Position numbers and translations under genes: made by a program. From Arthrobacter liuii (GTDB lineage Bacteria; Actinomycetota; Actinomycetes; Actinomycetales; Micrococcaceae): a DNA stretch of 64,000 bases. The stretch covers positions 1 through 64,000 of the forward strand of contig NZ_BMFW01000022.1 in assembly GCF_014639275.1 (NCBI RefSeq). The letters run 5' to 3'. Of the stretch, positions 17,205-26,835 are shown in pieces (within the stretch, counting starts at the first letter, position 1; each line of letters begins with the position of its first letter). The notes beneath the pieces were generated by a model. It was given only the letters and a program-made list of their open reading frames with translations, made no database searches and was not told the DNA's origin.

Positions 17205-17345
17205 ATGGCTGACAAGTCCCCGCGTCAAACGGCATCAAAAAAGTCCGGTAAGTCCATCAAGGAAAAGCGCGCAGACAAAAAAGCCGCTGGAGCGCCCGCA
17301 TCCTCCCTGGACACCTCATCCACCAAGGCCACCAAAAAGAAGTGA
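17205..17345 (+). CDS. Lysine-rich 46-residue micro-protein
   Basis: ATG 17205 follows AGGAG with 5 bases between. The product begins MADKSPRQTASKKSGKSIKE, has about 13 lysines in 46 residues, ends in KKK, and should be soluble, disordered and strongly basic. Its TGA overlaps the GTG start of the next gene (GTGA at 17342-17345), so it is probably translated together with it. I recognise similar short lysine/serine-rich proteins in Arthrobacter-type genomes but know no function; nucleic-acid binding is possible. Confidence 0.7.
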   Translation: MADKSPRQTASKKSGKSIKEKRADKKAAGAPASSLDTSSTKATKKK

Positions 17346-18496
17346 GTGGGCAAGAGCCGCACCTTACCCTTGGCGTGCTGGCATCGACCCGAAAACCGGA
17401 CGAGCGCCGCCTGCCTATCCACCCGATGCATTTCCCGCGTATCGCACCCGAACTCCGGCGCAGCATCATCGTCGAACAGGGCTACGGCGAACGCTTCGGC
17501 GTCTCAGATGACCACCTGCGTACCCTGGTGGGAAAAATCGCGGCCAAGGAAGACCTGTTGGCGGAGGCCGACGTGGTACTCCTCCCCAAACCGCAACCCG
17601 AAGACATGGCAGAACTGCGCGACGGGCAGGTTCTGTGGGGCTGGCCGCATTGTGTCCAGGACAGGGCCATCACCCAGCTGGCCATTGACAAAAGGCTCAC
17701 CCTCATCGCGTTTGAGGCGATGAACCACTGGGCCTCGGACGGCGGTTTCGGCCTGCACGTGTTCCACAAGAACAACGAGCTGGCCGGGTACTGCTCCGTC
17801 CTGCACGCCCTCGCCCTGACTGGCTCCACCGGTGACTACGGGCGCCGGCTGAGCGCTGTCGTGATTGGTTTCGGCGCCACCGCCCGCGGCGCGGTCACGG
17901 CTCTGAATGCACACGGCATCCATGACGTCCAGGTGCTGACCAACCGCGGAGTGGCCGCAGTGGGCGCACCGATCCACTCGGTCAATATCGTCCAGTTCGA
18001 CCATGACCAGAAAGCCCCGTTCCTGAGCCAGGTCATCACGGAACGTGGCCGGGTTCCGCTGGCGCCCTTCCTGGCCGAAAGCGACATCGTGGTCAACTGC
18101 ACCCTGCAGGACCCGAACCACCCTTTGACCTATCTGCGCGAGGAGGACCTGGGCGCCTTCAACCCGGGCAGCCTCATTGTCGATGTGTCGTGCGATGAGG
18201 GCATGGGTTTCAGCTGGGCCCGCTCCACCACCTTCACCGATCCCATCTTTACGCTGGGCGACCACATCAACTACTACGCGGTGGACCATAGCCCGTCCTA
18301 CCTTTGGAATTCCGCGACCTGGGAGATCAGCCAGGCACTCCTGCCGTTCCTGGAAACGGTCATGGCCGGAACTTCGGCGTGGGGCGAAAACGACACCATA
18401 GCGCGGGCCATCGAGATCCGCGACGGCGTGATCCGGAACGAAGCCGTACTCGAGTTTCAGGGCCGCAACCCGCGATACCCGCATCAGGAGCAGTAA
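17342..18496 (+). CDS. Alanine dehydrogenase/PNT-family enzyme, N5-(carboxyethyl)ornithine synthase-like
   Basis: A 384-residue protein from GTG 17342. The N-terminal part (LTLGVLASTRKPDERRLPIHP, then IIVEQGYGERFGVSD) is the alanine dehydrogenase/transhydrogenase N domain, and VVIGFGATARGAVTALNAHG (about 178-197) is the Rossmann NAD(P)-binding loop. The closest match I know is N5-(carboxyethyl)ornithine synthase, an opine-type reductive condensation of pyruvate with an amino acid. Saccharopine dehydrogenase-like relatives are an alternative. Its start overlaps the micro-protein stop and the gene ends 7 bases before the convergent MFS gene. Confidence 0.75.
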   Translation: MSGQEPHLTLGVLASTRKPDERRLPIHPMHFPRIAPELRRSIIVEQGYGERFGVSDDHLRTLVGKIAAKEDLLAEADVVLLPKPQPEDMAELRDGQVLWGWPHCVQDRAITQLAIDKRLTLIAFEAMNHWASDGGFGLHVFHKNNELAGYCSVLHALALTGSTGDYGRRLSAVVIGFGATARGAVTALNAHGIHDVQVLTNRGVAAVGAPIHSVNIVQFDHDQKAPFLSQVITERGRVPLAPFLAESDIVVNCTLQDPNHPLTYLREEDLGAFNPGSLIVDVSCDEGMGFSWARSTTFTDPIFTLGDHINYYAVDHSPSYLWNSATWEISQALLPFLETVMAGTSAWGENDTIARAIEIRDGVIRNEAVLEFQGRNPRYPHQEQ

Positions 18497-18503
18497 CGGC
18501 GCC

Positions 18504-19883
18504 TTACGCAGCCACCCGCCGGGCGATCCGCACTGGATGCCGCCGGTCCCGCCAGTCCACCGTGAGCTGGAGCGATCCCTTCCGCGCCAGGATCGCTGCC
18601 ACGGTCATGGCCGCGAGCGACGGAACGCCGCCGGACACCAGCAGCGCAACGTGCGGATCGGCATGTTCGGCGATCCAGCCGAGCATGGGCCCGCCCAGCG
18701 CCTGGCCCCCAATCAGCACCATGATGTACAGGCTCATTACGCGGCCGCGAATGCCCATGTTGGAACTGACCTGCACCAACTGGTTGGACCCGGTGAGGAA
18801 CATGAGGCACCAGAACCCGGAGAGCACCATCACCACCCCGAACCACACCATTGACGGGGCAAGCGCGGCCAGGCAGAGCATCAGGCCGTACATTCCGGCG
18901 CAGAACACCACTGACCGCAGGCGGAGTTGACGACGGCGGGTGGAAGCTATGGCGCCGGACAGCGCACCGAGTGCCACCAGGGCATTCAGGACCCCGTAGC
19001 CCCCGGCGCCCACCTTGAAGACATGGTCCGCGAAGGCGGCGAGCACCACGGGCAGGCTCATGGCGAATACCGAGATGAAGCCGGCCATCAGCCACGGCCA
19101 GTAGATGGTGGGCTTGCTCAAGGCGTAGCGCAGCCCCTCCCGGAGCATGCCCTTGCTCTTGGGCGTGGGGGCGTTGACGTGCAGCTGGTCCTTGCGCAGG
19201 ACCAGGAGCATCACCACCGTGGAGCAGCAGGCCACTGCGTTGGCCGCGAAGGCCCAGCCCGCCCCCACCGCGGTCAGGAGCAGGCCCGCAATGGCGGGAC
19301 CGATCAGGCCGCCCAGCTGGAACGTCGTCGAGTTCACGCTGATCGCGTTCCGTAAATACGTGGGGCCAACGAGTTCATTGACGAACACCTGGCGTGCGGG
19401 CTGGTCGAGGACAGTCACCAGGCCAAGGACCAGGGCGATTGCATAGACGTGCCACACCATGATGACGCCGGTGAGGGCAAGGGTGGCGAGCGATGCAGCC
19501 AGGATGGCAGCCATGCTCTGGCACAGGATAAGGATCTTCCGCTTGGCGAACCGGTCCGCGATCATGCCGCCCCACGGACCCAGCAACAGGGACGGCAGGA
19601 ACTGCAGCGCCACGGTGAACCCCACGGCCGTCACCGATCCCGAGAGCTGCAGCACCAGCCAGTCCTGGGCGATGCGCTGCATCCAGATGGCAATGACGGC
19701 GATGAAGTGGCCAGCGGCGAAGATCCGGAAGTTGGGCACCGTCAGCGAGATGAAGGTGTGCCGCCAAGGGAGCCGGTCAGCGACGACGGCGAGCGGCTGG
19801 GTCTGGTTGTCCGGCGGCGCTGAGCCCGCCGCGTCGATGACTGGTTGGGAGACGGAGGCCGACGAAGGCGGTGGGGGTGCCAC
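18504..19883 (-). CDS. MFS exporter, EntS/YbdA-like (TMS5 type)
   Basis: A 459-residue, 12-helix transporter starting at GTG 19883. FRIFAAGHFIAVIAIWMQRIAQDWLVLQLSGS and SLLLGPWGGMIADRFAKRKILILCQ are characteristic of the enterobactin-exporter (EntS)-like branch of the major facilitator superfamily. The N-terminal 35 residues are polar and probably cytoplasmic. Divergent from the LysR gene at 20024 with about 140 bases between them, which makes that regulator its likely controller. The substrate cannot be told; siderophore or drug efflux is typical. Confidence 0.82.
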   Translation of the reverse strand: MAPPPPSSASVSQPVIDAAGSAPPDNQTQPLAVVADRLPWRHTFISLTVPNFRIFAAGHFIAVIAIWMQRIAQDWLVLQLSGSVTAVGFTVALQFLPSLLLGPWGGMIADRFAKRKILILCQSMAAILAASLATLALTGVIMVWHVYAIALVLGLVTVLDQPARQVFVNELVGPTYLRNAISVNSTTFQLGGLIGPAIAGLLLTAVGAGWAFAANAVACCSTVVMLLVLRKDQLHVNAPTPKSKGMLREGLRYALSKPTIYWPWLMAGFISVFAMSLPVVLAAFADHVFKVGAGGYGVLNALVALGALSGAIASTRRRQLRLRSVVFCAGMYGLMLCLAALAPSMVWFGVVMVLSGFWCLMFLTGSNQLVQVSSNMGIRGRVMSLYIMVLIGGQALGGPMLGWIAEHADPHVALLVSGGVPSLAAMTVAAILARKGSLQLTVDWRDRRHPVRIARRVAA

Positions 19884-20023
19884 AGGAGTGTCCTCAAAAT
19901 TGCGGGCGGTCTGGGATGCCCTTAACGCTAGGCTGGCGAAGGGAATTATGGAGGGGTATGGTCCCTATAACTCGTATTGTGAAACGCAATAGGTTGGCTG
20001 CCCAGGAGACACCGGAGTCCACA

Positions 20024-20878
20024 ATGTTTGAACCAGCACAGTTGCGCTCCTTCCTCGCGGTGGCGGACACCCTCAGTTTCACGCGGGCGGCCGAGCGTCT
20101 GGGGCTGGCCCAGCCCACCATCAGCCAGCACATCCGCAAACTCGAAGCTGCCGCCAAGCGCAGCCTCATCACCCGGGACACCCGCGACGTCCGGCTCACC
20201 GACAACGGCGACGCCATGGCAGGATTCGCCCGGAACATCCTGTCCGCCCACGACGCCGCAGCACGATATTTCTCCGGCTCAGCCATGCGCGGACGGCTGA
20301 GGTTCGGCACCGCTGACGATCTGGCCATCACGGGGCTGCCACGGATCCTGCGTGAGTTCCGTCAGATCTACCCGCAGATCAACCTGGAGCTGACGGTCGG
20401 CCAAAGCGACCAGCTGTACCGCAAGCTCAACGCCGGCCAGCTGGACCTGGTCTTCGTGAAGTGGGTGGCCGGAGCCAAGGACGGCACCGTGGTCCAGCAT
20501 GATTCGTTCTCCTGGGTGGGCCTGGAGCAGACGGCACTGGAGCACGGGACGCCTGTACCACTGATTGCCTACCCGGCCCCAAGCCTCAGCCGGAAACTGG
20601 CCATCGATGCGCTGGAAGCCCACGGCAGGACTTGGCGGATCACCTGCACCACCCGCCAGATCAGCGGGGTGCTCGCGGCGGTCCGGGCAGGCATCGGCGT
20701 GGCCGTCATGCCGACGTCGCTGGTACCTGAAGACCTGAAGATCATCACCCGGCGCTTCGACCTTCCCGCAGTGGGGGATGTGGACTTCACGCTGATCCGC
20801 AACCCGCTGGCGAATGCTGAGGTGATCGATGCCCTCACCCAGTCGATTGTTGGCAGGACCATTAACCGCCAAACCTAA
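20024..20878 (+). CDS. LysR-family transcriptional regulator
   Basis: A 284-residue regulator with an N-terminal winged helix-turn-helix (MFEPAQLRSFLAVADTLSFTRAAERLGLAQPTISQHIRKLE) and the LysR substrate-binding fold from about residue 88 (LRFGTADDLAITGLPRILREF). I place the start at ATG 20024, where family N-termini begin. It faces away from the MFS gene at 18504-19883, the classic LysR arrangement with a shared control region (19884-20023). Confidence 0.9.
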   Translation: MFEPAQLRSFLAVADTLSFTRAAERLGLAQPTISQHIRKLEAAAKRSLITRDTRDVRLTDNGDAMAGFARNILSAHDAAARYFSGSAMRGRLRFGTADDLAITGLPRILREFRQIYPQINLELTVGQSDQLYRKLNAGQLDLVFVKWVAGAKDGTVVQHDSFSWVGLEQTALEHGTPVPLIAYPAPSLSRKLAIDALEAHGRTWRITCTTRQISGVLAAVRAGIGVAVMPTSLVPEDLKIITRRFDLPAVGDVDFTLIRNPLANAEVIDALTQSIVGRTINRQT

Positions 20879-21043
20879 CTCTCCGGCAGGCTAATTTCCA
20901 GCATTTAGGGGAGTTAGGGGGTCCGTGTCCATTGATAGGGGAAGTAGCATCACCTATGCTGGTTTTTCAAGGTCAAGCAGCAGGCCAGTTCACCGAATCA
21001 AGCGCACCCGCATGCCGGAAACCGCGCTTGGGACAGGCAGCCA

Positions 21044-21358
21044 ATGACGACAGCCAAGAACATCCATTTCGGTTCTGCGCACGCACGCCCGTACAACACA
21101 GCACGGCCGTCCACCCGCCAGAACACCCTCGGAACCGGACGCGCGTCCGTGGACTCCGGATATGTGGGAAAACCCACCTGCGACAAATGCCGTACGGACG
21201 AGTTCGTCTACCTCGAGTCGTACATTCCGCCCACCTACCGGCGTGACGGAACAGTGTCCACCCTCGGCGAGGTGGCATACACCTGCACCCGCTGCGAGGA
21301 TTTCTCCGCCCACAGCGTCCCTGCCACCTGGGCTCCGCCCGGCTGGTACCTGGGCTAG
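21044..21358 (+). CDS. Small protein with two CxxC motifs (zinc-ribbon type)
   Basis: A 104-residue soluble protein. It contains CDKC at about 46-49 and CTRC at about 80-83, spaced as in a zinc ribbon, and a C-terminal WAPPGWYLG. The N-terminal 40 residues are polar and probably flexible. I do not recognise a named family. ATG 21044 is preceded by a GGGACAGGCAGCC stretch. It ends just before a strong bidirectional terminator. Confidence 0.65.
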   Translation: MTTAKNIHFGSAHARPYNTARPSTRQNTLGTGRASVDSGYVGKPTCDKCRTDEFVYLESYIPPTYRRDGTVSTLGEVAYTCTRCEDFSAHSVPATWAPPGWYLG

Positions 21359-21390
21359 TCACAAAGCTCCAGATCACAGGGCACCAAAAG

Positions 21391-21428
21391 AAGGCCGGGC
21401 AGCCACCATCAGGTGGCTGCCCGGCCTT
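21391..21428. terminator. Bidirectional terminator
   Basis: A perfect 17-bp stem: AAGGCCGGGCAGCCACC (21391-21407) pairs with 21412-21428 around the loop ATCA, with TTTC after it on the plus strand and AAAAG before it, so it reads as a terminator in both directions. It separates the zinc-ribbon gene from putA. Confidence 0.85.
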
Positions 21429-21455
21429 TCCCTTGGCTGCGGGACCGGCGAAGAG

Positions 21456-24400
21456 CTAGATCAGCGCGTCCGAAAGGTGGTTCGGGGTGCCGAACCGGTG
21501 GGCGGTGATGCTGACGGCCTGCTCGTGCAGGAACGGCAGCAGTTCCACGCGGCCGGCCTCGGTGACGGGGTGGGCGTAGATCGCCAGGTCGGGGCGCCCA
21601 CCGGTGGCCTCGGCAAGCGCCGATGCGTCACCGCCGATCAGGCGGATGCGCGCGCCGGACAGTTTGCCCGCCGCGGCGAGGTGCCCAGCGGAAGCCAGCC
21701 AGCCGGCGTCGGACTCCACTGCCACGTCGATGTCCTGCGCGGTGAGCACGGAGCGCAGCTGGGCGGGAAGTTCGACGGCGGTGGACACCGTGAGCGCCGA
21801 ACCCGCCAGCACGCCGGCCGCCACGGTCCGGACAAGGTGCGCCAGCGGCGCACCTTCGGACAGCCGGATGGTGACCGGCAGGCTCCGGTAGCGGAAGATG
21901 TTGCGTTCCGCGCTCAGTCCGGAGACGTCCTTTGCCGTGCCGAACTCGTCAGCCCAGGCCGCGGCGTCGGACGCCAGGGCCCGCTGGACGGACTCAAGCT
22001 CGACGGGCTGAAGCGCTGCGCCGGCAGCGCTGAGCACGCGCCGAACGCCGGCATGGGCCACGGATGCGGTGGCCGTGCTGGTGGCAGGAGTCCAGTCACC
22101 CAGGCCGGCCAGGTAGTTGGGCCCGCCCGCCTTGGTGCCGGCGCCCACTGCTGACTTCTTCCAGCCGCCGAACGGCTGGCGCTGGACGATGGCGCCGGTG
22201 ATGCCGCGGTTGATGTAGAGGTTTCCGGCCTGGATGGTCTCCAGCCAGATGCCCAGTTCCTCGGAATTGAGGGAGTGCAGGCCCGCAGTGAGGCCGTACT
22301 CGATCTGGTTCTGGATGGCGATGGCTTCTTCCAGGGTTTCCGCGGTCATGACGCCCAGGACGGGGCCGAAGAACTCGGTCAGGTGGAAGTAGGAGCCGCG
22401 CTTGACGCCGTAGCGCACGCCCGGGCTCCAGAGCCTGCCGGTGCCGTCCAGCTTTTTCGGTTCCACGGCCCAGTTTTCGCCGTCTCCCAGCGTGGTGAGG
22501 GCGTTGAGGAGCTTGCCGTTGGCGGGCTCGATGATGGGGCCCATCTGGCTGGTGGGATCCTCCGGGTAGCCCACCTTGAGCGAGGTGACGGCGTCGACCA
22601 GCTGGTTGTGGAACCGCTTGGACTTGGCCACCGAGCCCACCAGGATCACCAGTGAGGCTGCGGAGCACTTCTGGCCGGCGTGCCCGAACGCGGAGTAGGC
22701 CACGTCCTTCGCTGCCAGGTCCAGGTCGGCACTGGGGGTGACGATGATGGCGTTCTTGCCACTCGTTTCGGCCAGCAGCGGCAGGTCCTTGCGGAAGGAC
22801 CGGAACAGCTCGGCGGTTTCGTACCCGCCGGTGAGGATCACGCGGTCCACGGCCGGGTGGGAGATGAGCTGCGTGCCGAGCTCACGCTCGCCCAGCTGCA
22901 CCATGGTCAGCACGCCCTTGGGGACGCCAGCTTCCCAGAGTGCCTCCACCATGACGGCGCCGCTGCGGGCGGCCTGCTTGGCAGGCTTGATCACGACGGC
23001 GGAGCCGGCGGCGAGTGCCGCAAGGGTGGACCCTGCCGGGATGGCGACGGGGAAATTCCACGGCGGAGTGACCACGGTGAGTTTGGCTGGGACGAACGTG
23101 GCGCCGTCGACCTCATCCAGTTTCCGCGCCGACTCGGCGTAGTAGTGGGCGAAGTCCACGGCTTCGCTGACCTCGGGGTCGCCCTGGTCGATCGTCTTGC
23201 CGGTCTCGCTGGCCATGACCTCCAGGAGGTCGGCGCGGCGGGATTCCAGGATCTCGCCTGCCCGGTGCAGGATCTCTGCGCGCTCGTTGCCGGAAAGTTC
23301 GCCCCAGCCCTTGCCCTTCTCCACTGCGCCGGCGATGGCTGCATCGAGCATCGCTTCGTCATTGATGAAGGCGGCCTTAACGGAGGCATTGCCCAGGGTG
23401 CAGGACGGGACGCGCTCCAGGATGGCCCGGCCCCAGTCGCGGTTGGCCGGCAGGGACGGGTCGGTGTCCGGGGTGTTGTGGAAACTGTGTTGTGCCTGAT
23501 CGGCGCGGGGCATCGGGACGGGCGGCAGGCTGCGGTCCTGGCGGCGGCTGGGTAGCGGCACGCTGTTGTCCAGCGCCTCCAGCGAGGCGAGGAAGCGCTG
23601 TTTTTCGCGCTCGAACAGCCCCTCGTTTTCGCTCAGTTCAAAGACGGCGGACATGAAGTTGTCCTGGCTGGCGCCCTCTTCCAGGCGGCGGATCAGGTAG
23701 GCGATGGCGACGTCGAACTCGGACGGGTGAACCACCGGGGTGTAGAGCAGGAGGGAGCCGACGTCCTTCTTCACGGCTTCGGCCTGGCCCTGCGCCATGC
23801 CCAGCAGCATCTCGAACTCGATGCCGGATTCCACGCCGCGCTGCTTGGCCAGGAGCCAGGCGAAGGCGATGTCGAAGAGGTTGTGGCCGGCGACGCCGAT
23901 CCGGATGTTCTTGATCCGCTCAGGGTGCAGCGAGTAATTGATGACGCTCTTGTAGCTGGTGTCGGAGTCCTGCTTGGAGCCCCAGGTGGCCAGCGGCCAG
24001 TCGTGCAGCGAGGCTTCCACCTGTTCCATGGGCAGGTTGGCGCCCTTGACCACGCGGACCTTGATGCCGGCACCGCCGTCGGCGCGGCGCCCGGCGGCCC
24101 AATCCTGCAGGCGGATCATGGCGGACAGCGCGTCCGGGAGGTAGGCCTGGAGCACGATGCCGGCCTCGAGGTCCTTGAATTCGGGCTTGTCCAGGATCCG
24201 GGTGAAGACTGCGATGGTCATGTCCAGGTCCTTGTACTCCTCCATGTCCAGGTTGATGAACTTGGCCCGGCGCCCGCTGGCCGCGAAGGCATTGGCGCGC
24301 CGGAACAGCGGTGTGAGCTTCTCGACGACGTGTTCCACGGCTTCATCGAAGGCCCAGGCTGAGTGCGGGGCCACGGTGGAGGAGACCTTGATGGAGACGT

Positions 24401-24977
24401 AGTCGACGTCGGGACGCGCCAGCAGTGTGTGCGTGCCCTCGAGGCGGCGGGAAGCCTCGTGCTCGCCGAGGACCGCCTCGCCGAGGAGGTTGACGTTGAG
24501 CTTGATGCCGTCCTTCCTGATCTTGGCGATGGCGGGGCCCAGCTTGGCGTCCGTGGCGTCAACGATCAGGTGGCCCACCATTTCGCGCAGCACTTTGCGG
24601 GCGATGGGGATGACCACCTGCGGCATCACCGGGGCCATGGTGCCGCCGAGGGCCACCGCGCTGCGCATGTACCAGGGCAGGAAGGCCGGGACCTTGGGAG
24701 CCAGCGCGGCCAGGTTGCGGGCGGCAACGTTCAGGTCCTCGGGACGGACCACGCCGTCCACGAAGCCCACGGTGAAGTCCAGGCCGTTGGGGTCCTTCAG
24801 GACGCCGGCAAGCTGCTCGGCCGACGCGTCCACCGGAACCTTCGCGGCCTCGGTAAGCCAGCGCCGGACCAAGACGACTGCTTCATCGGCGAGGGCCTTG
24901 GCTTGGGGGACGTCGACGTCGACCGTCTGCGGGGTGGCCGCTTTGGCAGCTGACGGTTCCATTGCAACGTGGGTCAT
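21456..24977 (-). CDS. putA: Bifunctional proline dehydrogenase / P5C dehydrogenase (PutA)
   Basis: About 1173 residues from ATG 24977. The proline dehydrogenase barrel (about 60-480) shows YVSIKVSST, NLDMEEYKDLDM, RVVKGANLPME and FEMLLGMAQGQAEAV. The aldehyde dehydrogenase part (about 520-1020) has LAETSGK with catalytic Glu737 and GHAGQKCSAAS with nucleophile Cys771. It oxidises proline to glutamate using FAD and NAD+. No N-terminal ribbon-helix-helix DNA-binding domain is present, so it does not regulate itself as the E. coli protein does. Residues beyond about 1030 form a divergent C-terminal extension. The frame is open 30 codons further upstream, but that would run into the control element at 25043-25077. 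Confidence 0.95.
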   Translation of the reverse strand: MTHVAMEPSAAKAATPQTVDVDVPQAKALADEAVVLVRRWLTEAAKVPVDASAEQLAGVLKDPNGLDFTVGFVDGVVRPEDLNVAARNLAALAPKVPAFLPWYMRSAVALGGTMAPVMPQVVIPIARKVLREMVGHLIVDATDAKLGPAIAKIRKDGIKLNVNLLGEAVLGEHEASRRLEGTHTLLARPDVDYVSIKVSSTVAPHSAWAFDEAVEHVVEKLTPLFRRANAFAASGRRAKFINLDMEEYKDLDMTIAVFTRILDKPEFKDLEAGIVLQAYLPDALSAMIRLQDWAAGRRADGGAGIKVRVVKGANLPMEQVEASLHDWPLATWGSKQDSDTSYKSVINYSLHPERIKNIRIGVAGHNLFDIAFAWLLAKQRGVESGIEFEMLLGMAQGQAEAVKKDVGSLLLYTPVVHPSEFDVAIAYLIRRLEEGASQDNFMSAVFELSENEGLFEREKQRFLASLEALDNSVPLPSRRQDRSLPPVPMPRADQAQHSFHNTPDTDPSLPANRDWGRAILERVPSCTLGNASVKAAFINDEAMLDAAIAGAVEKGKGWGELSGNERAEILHRAGEILESRRADLLEVMASETGKTIDQGDPEVSEAVDFAHYYAESARKLDEVDGATFVPAKLTVVTPPWNFPVAIPAGSTLAALAAGSAVVIKPAKQAARSGAVMVEALWEAGVPKGVLTMVQLGERELGTQLISHPAVDRVILTGGYETAELFRSFRKDLPLLAETSGKNAIIVTPSADLDLAAKDVAYSAFGHAGQKCSAASLVILVGSVAKSKRFHNQLVDAVTSLKVGYPEDPTSQMGPIIEPANGKLLNALTTLGDGENWAVEPKKLDGTGRLWSPGVRYGVKRGSYFHLTEFFGPVLGVMTAETLEEAIAIQNQIEYGLTAGLHSLNSEELGIWLETIQAGNLYINRGITGAIVQRQPFGGWKKSAVGAGTKAGGPNYLAGLGDWTPATSTATASVAHAGVRRVLSAAGAALQPVELESVQRALASDAAAWADEFGTAKDVSGLSAERNIFRYRSLPVTIRLSEGAPLAHLVRTVAAGVLAGSALTVSTAVELPAQLRSVLTAQDIDVAVESDAGWLASAGHLAAAGKLSGARIRLIGGDASALAEATGGRPDLAIYAHPVTEAGRVELLPFLHEQAVSITAHRFGTPNHLSDALI

Positions 24978-25042
24978 GGTTTTCCCGATCTTTCTTACTG
25001 TGGGGAGGAGTCTTTCCATCAGTATGAGCTTCGAATCACATA

Positions 25043-25077
25043 AGATAAAGCGATCATTTCCAACCAATACAGGTTAG
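25043..25077. promoter_or_regulatory. Shared 35-bp control element upstream of putA
   Basis: Begins AGATAAAG, contains TTTCCAACCAATA and ends TTAG. It matches the element at 26836-26870 at 25 of 35 positions with no gaps, including AACCAATA. It lies 66-100 bases upstream of the putA start. Likely a LysR-type binding site. Confidence 0.65.
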
Positions 25078-25161
25078 GAAAACCAATGTTTTGCATCTTG
25101 GAACGCGCCATCACCTGATGCCCCAAAACCACCAAAGCCGCATCACCTTTTGCGGAAAGCA

Positions 25162-25198
25162 GCGAACCCTCCCCCACGGAATGTGGGGGAGGGTTCGC
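25162..25198 (-). terminator. Strong hairpin terminator after the APC permease
   Basis: A perfect 16-bp stem GCGAACCCTCCCCCAC / GTGGGGGAGGGTTCGC with a 5-base loop. On the minus strand CTGCTTTCC follows, so the U-run is poor, but the position between the permease and the putA promoter fits termination. Confidence 0.75.
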
Positions 25199-25270
25199 CG
25201 GGACGCCTCACTACCTGATGGCGCGTTTCGGAAAAACGGGCGGAAAGTGATGGAGCGTCCGGGGGTTGGG

Positions 25271-26734
25271 TTAGGTGAGGGGGCGGTGCAGGTCGGCGAG
25301 TTCCTGGTGGCGCGGGCTGTCGGGGTTCATCAGCGAGTGCTTCCGGCCGTAGCTGAAGTAGATGATGAGGCCGATGATCAGCCAGACCACGAACCGCAGC
25401 CAGGTCTCCCAGTGCAGCTGCAGCATCAGGAAGGCCGAGGCCAGCACGCCGAACGCCGGGATCACCGGCATCAGGGGCAGGCGGAAGGTGCGGGGGGCGT
25501 CGGGGCGCTTGTAGCGGAAGATGATCACGGACAGGCAGACGACGACGAACGCAGCCAGGATGCCTATGTTGGTGAGGTCCGCAACCGCCTTGATGGGGAA
25601 GACGCCGGCCAGGAAGGCGGACGCGACGCCACCGATCCAGGTGACGCGCTGCGGGGTGCCGCGGTGGTCCGTCTTGGCGAACCAGCCGGGGAGCAGGCCG
25701 TCGCGGCTCATGGAGAACCAGACGCGGGTAACACCCAGGAGGAACGTGAGCATCACGGTGAGGATGGACAGCACGGCGAACACCGAGATGATGGTGGCAA
25801 TCACCGGCAGCCCCACGGACGTGAAGGCCGAGGCGAAGCCTGCCTTGGGGTCGATGTCCTTGTAGTTCTGCATGCCGGTGAGGACAAGAGTGGCCGCCAC
25901 GTAGAGCAGCATGGCAATGATGAGCGAGAGGACGATGGCCTTGGGCATGTGCTTCTTGCCGTCCTTGGCCTCCTCGGCCGCGGTGCTCATGGCGTCGTAC
26001 CCGAAGACCGCGAAGAACACGGTGGCGGAGCCCGCCACCACGGGACCGAAGCCGCTGGGCATGAACGGGTTGTAGTTGTTGGTGTCGATGTAGAACACGC
26101 CAAGCCCGATGATGAAGAGGATCAGGACCACCTTGATGGCCACGGCCGCCAGTTCGAACCGGCCGAACGCCTTGGTGCCGCGGGACAGGATCCAGGTGAC
26201 CAGGAGGCAGACCAGGATGGCGGGAATGTTGACGATGCCGCCCTTGCCTTCGTCAAAGGTGGAAGTCATCCAGGCCGGCAGGTGGATGCCAATGCCTGCC
26301 AGGAAGGCATCCAGGTAGCCGGAGATGCCGATGGCCACCACAGCCACAATGGCAATGTATTCGAGCAGCAGGTCCCAGCCGATGAACCAGCCAATCACCT
26401 CGCCGAGTGCAACGTAGCCGTAGGTGTAGGCGGAGCCCGCGCGCGGGATCATGCCCGCGAATTCCGCGTAGGACAGGGCCGCGGCCGCGGAGGCCAGGCC
26501 TGCAATAAGGAAGGAAATCAGTACCGCGGGCCCCACTCCCGGGTTGCCTTCGCTGCCGGCGGCCACCAGTCCCGCGAGGGAGAAGATGCCGACGCCGATA
26601 ATGCCGCCAACGCCGATGGCGGTGAGCTGCCACAGCCCAAGGGACTTGAACAGTCCGCTGTGCTTGTTCTCTTCTTCGATGTCATCGATGGGCTTGCGCC
26701 GCATGATCGACTGGCTTGGATCTTTGCTGCTCAT
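25271..26734 (-). CDS. APC-family amino acid permease
   Basis: A 487-residue, 12-helix permease from ATG 26734, which follows AGGAG with 7-8 bases between. The first helix reads LTAIGVGGIIGVGIFSLAGL, the glycine-rich unwound segment that binds substrate in cationic amino-acid (CAT/YfnA-like) transporters, and FAVFGYDAMSTAAEEAKDGKKHMP lies mid-protein. It is divergent from a LysR gene, and both that promoter and the putA promoter carry the same 35-bp element. This links the permease to proline or a related amino acid taken up for catabolism, by inference. Confidence 0.88.
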   Translation of the reverse strand: MSSKDPSQSIMRRKPIDDIEEENKHSGLFKSLGLWQLTAIGVGGIIGVGIFSLAGLVAAGSEGNPGVGPAVLISFLIAGLASAAAALSYAEFAGMIPRAGSAYTYGYVALGEVIGWFIGWDLLLEYIAIVAVVAIGISGYLDAFLAGIGIHLPAWMTSTFDEGKGGIVNIPAILVCLLVTWILSRGTKAFGRFELAAVAIKVVLILFIIGLGVFYIDTNNYNPFMPSGFGPVVAGSATVFFAVFGYDAMSTAAEEAKDGKKHMPKAIVLSLIIAMLLYVAATLVLTGMQNYKDIDPKAGFASAFTSVGLPVIATIISVFAVLSILTVMLTFLLGVTRVWFSMSRDGLLPGWFAKTDHRGTPQRVTWIGGVASAFLAGVFPIKAVADLTNIGILAAFVVVCLSVIIFRYKRPDAPRTFRLPLMPVIPAFGVLASAFLMLQLHWETWLRFVVWLIIGLIIYFSYGRKHSLMNPDSPRHQELADLHRPLT

Positions 26735-26835
26735 CAGGAACTCCTGGTTGGGGTGCGACCCCGCCGCGGCACGCCAAGGAACCTGGCTGTGACGGGGGTA
26801 ACTCGGTCCCAACAGTATGCGTGCGTGGTTGCGTT

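Noticed and set aside
24978..25067. Longer PutA N-terminus from an upstream ATG
   Set aside because: The extra 30 residues have no family counterpart and overlap the shared control element.
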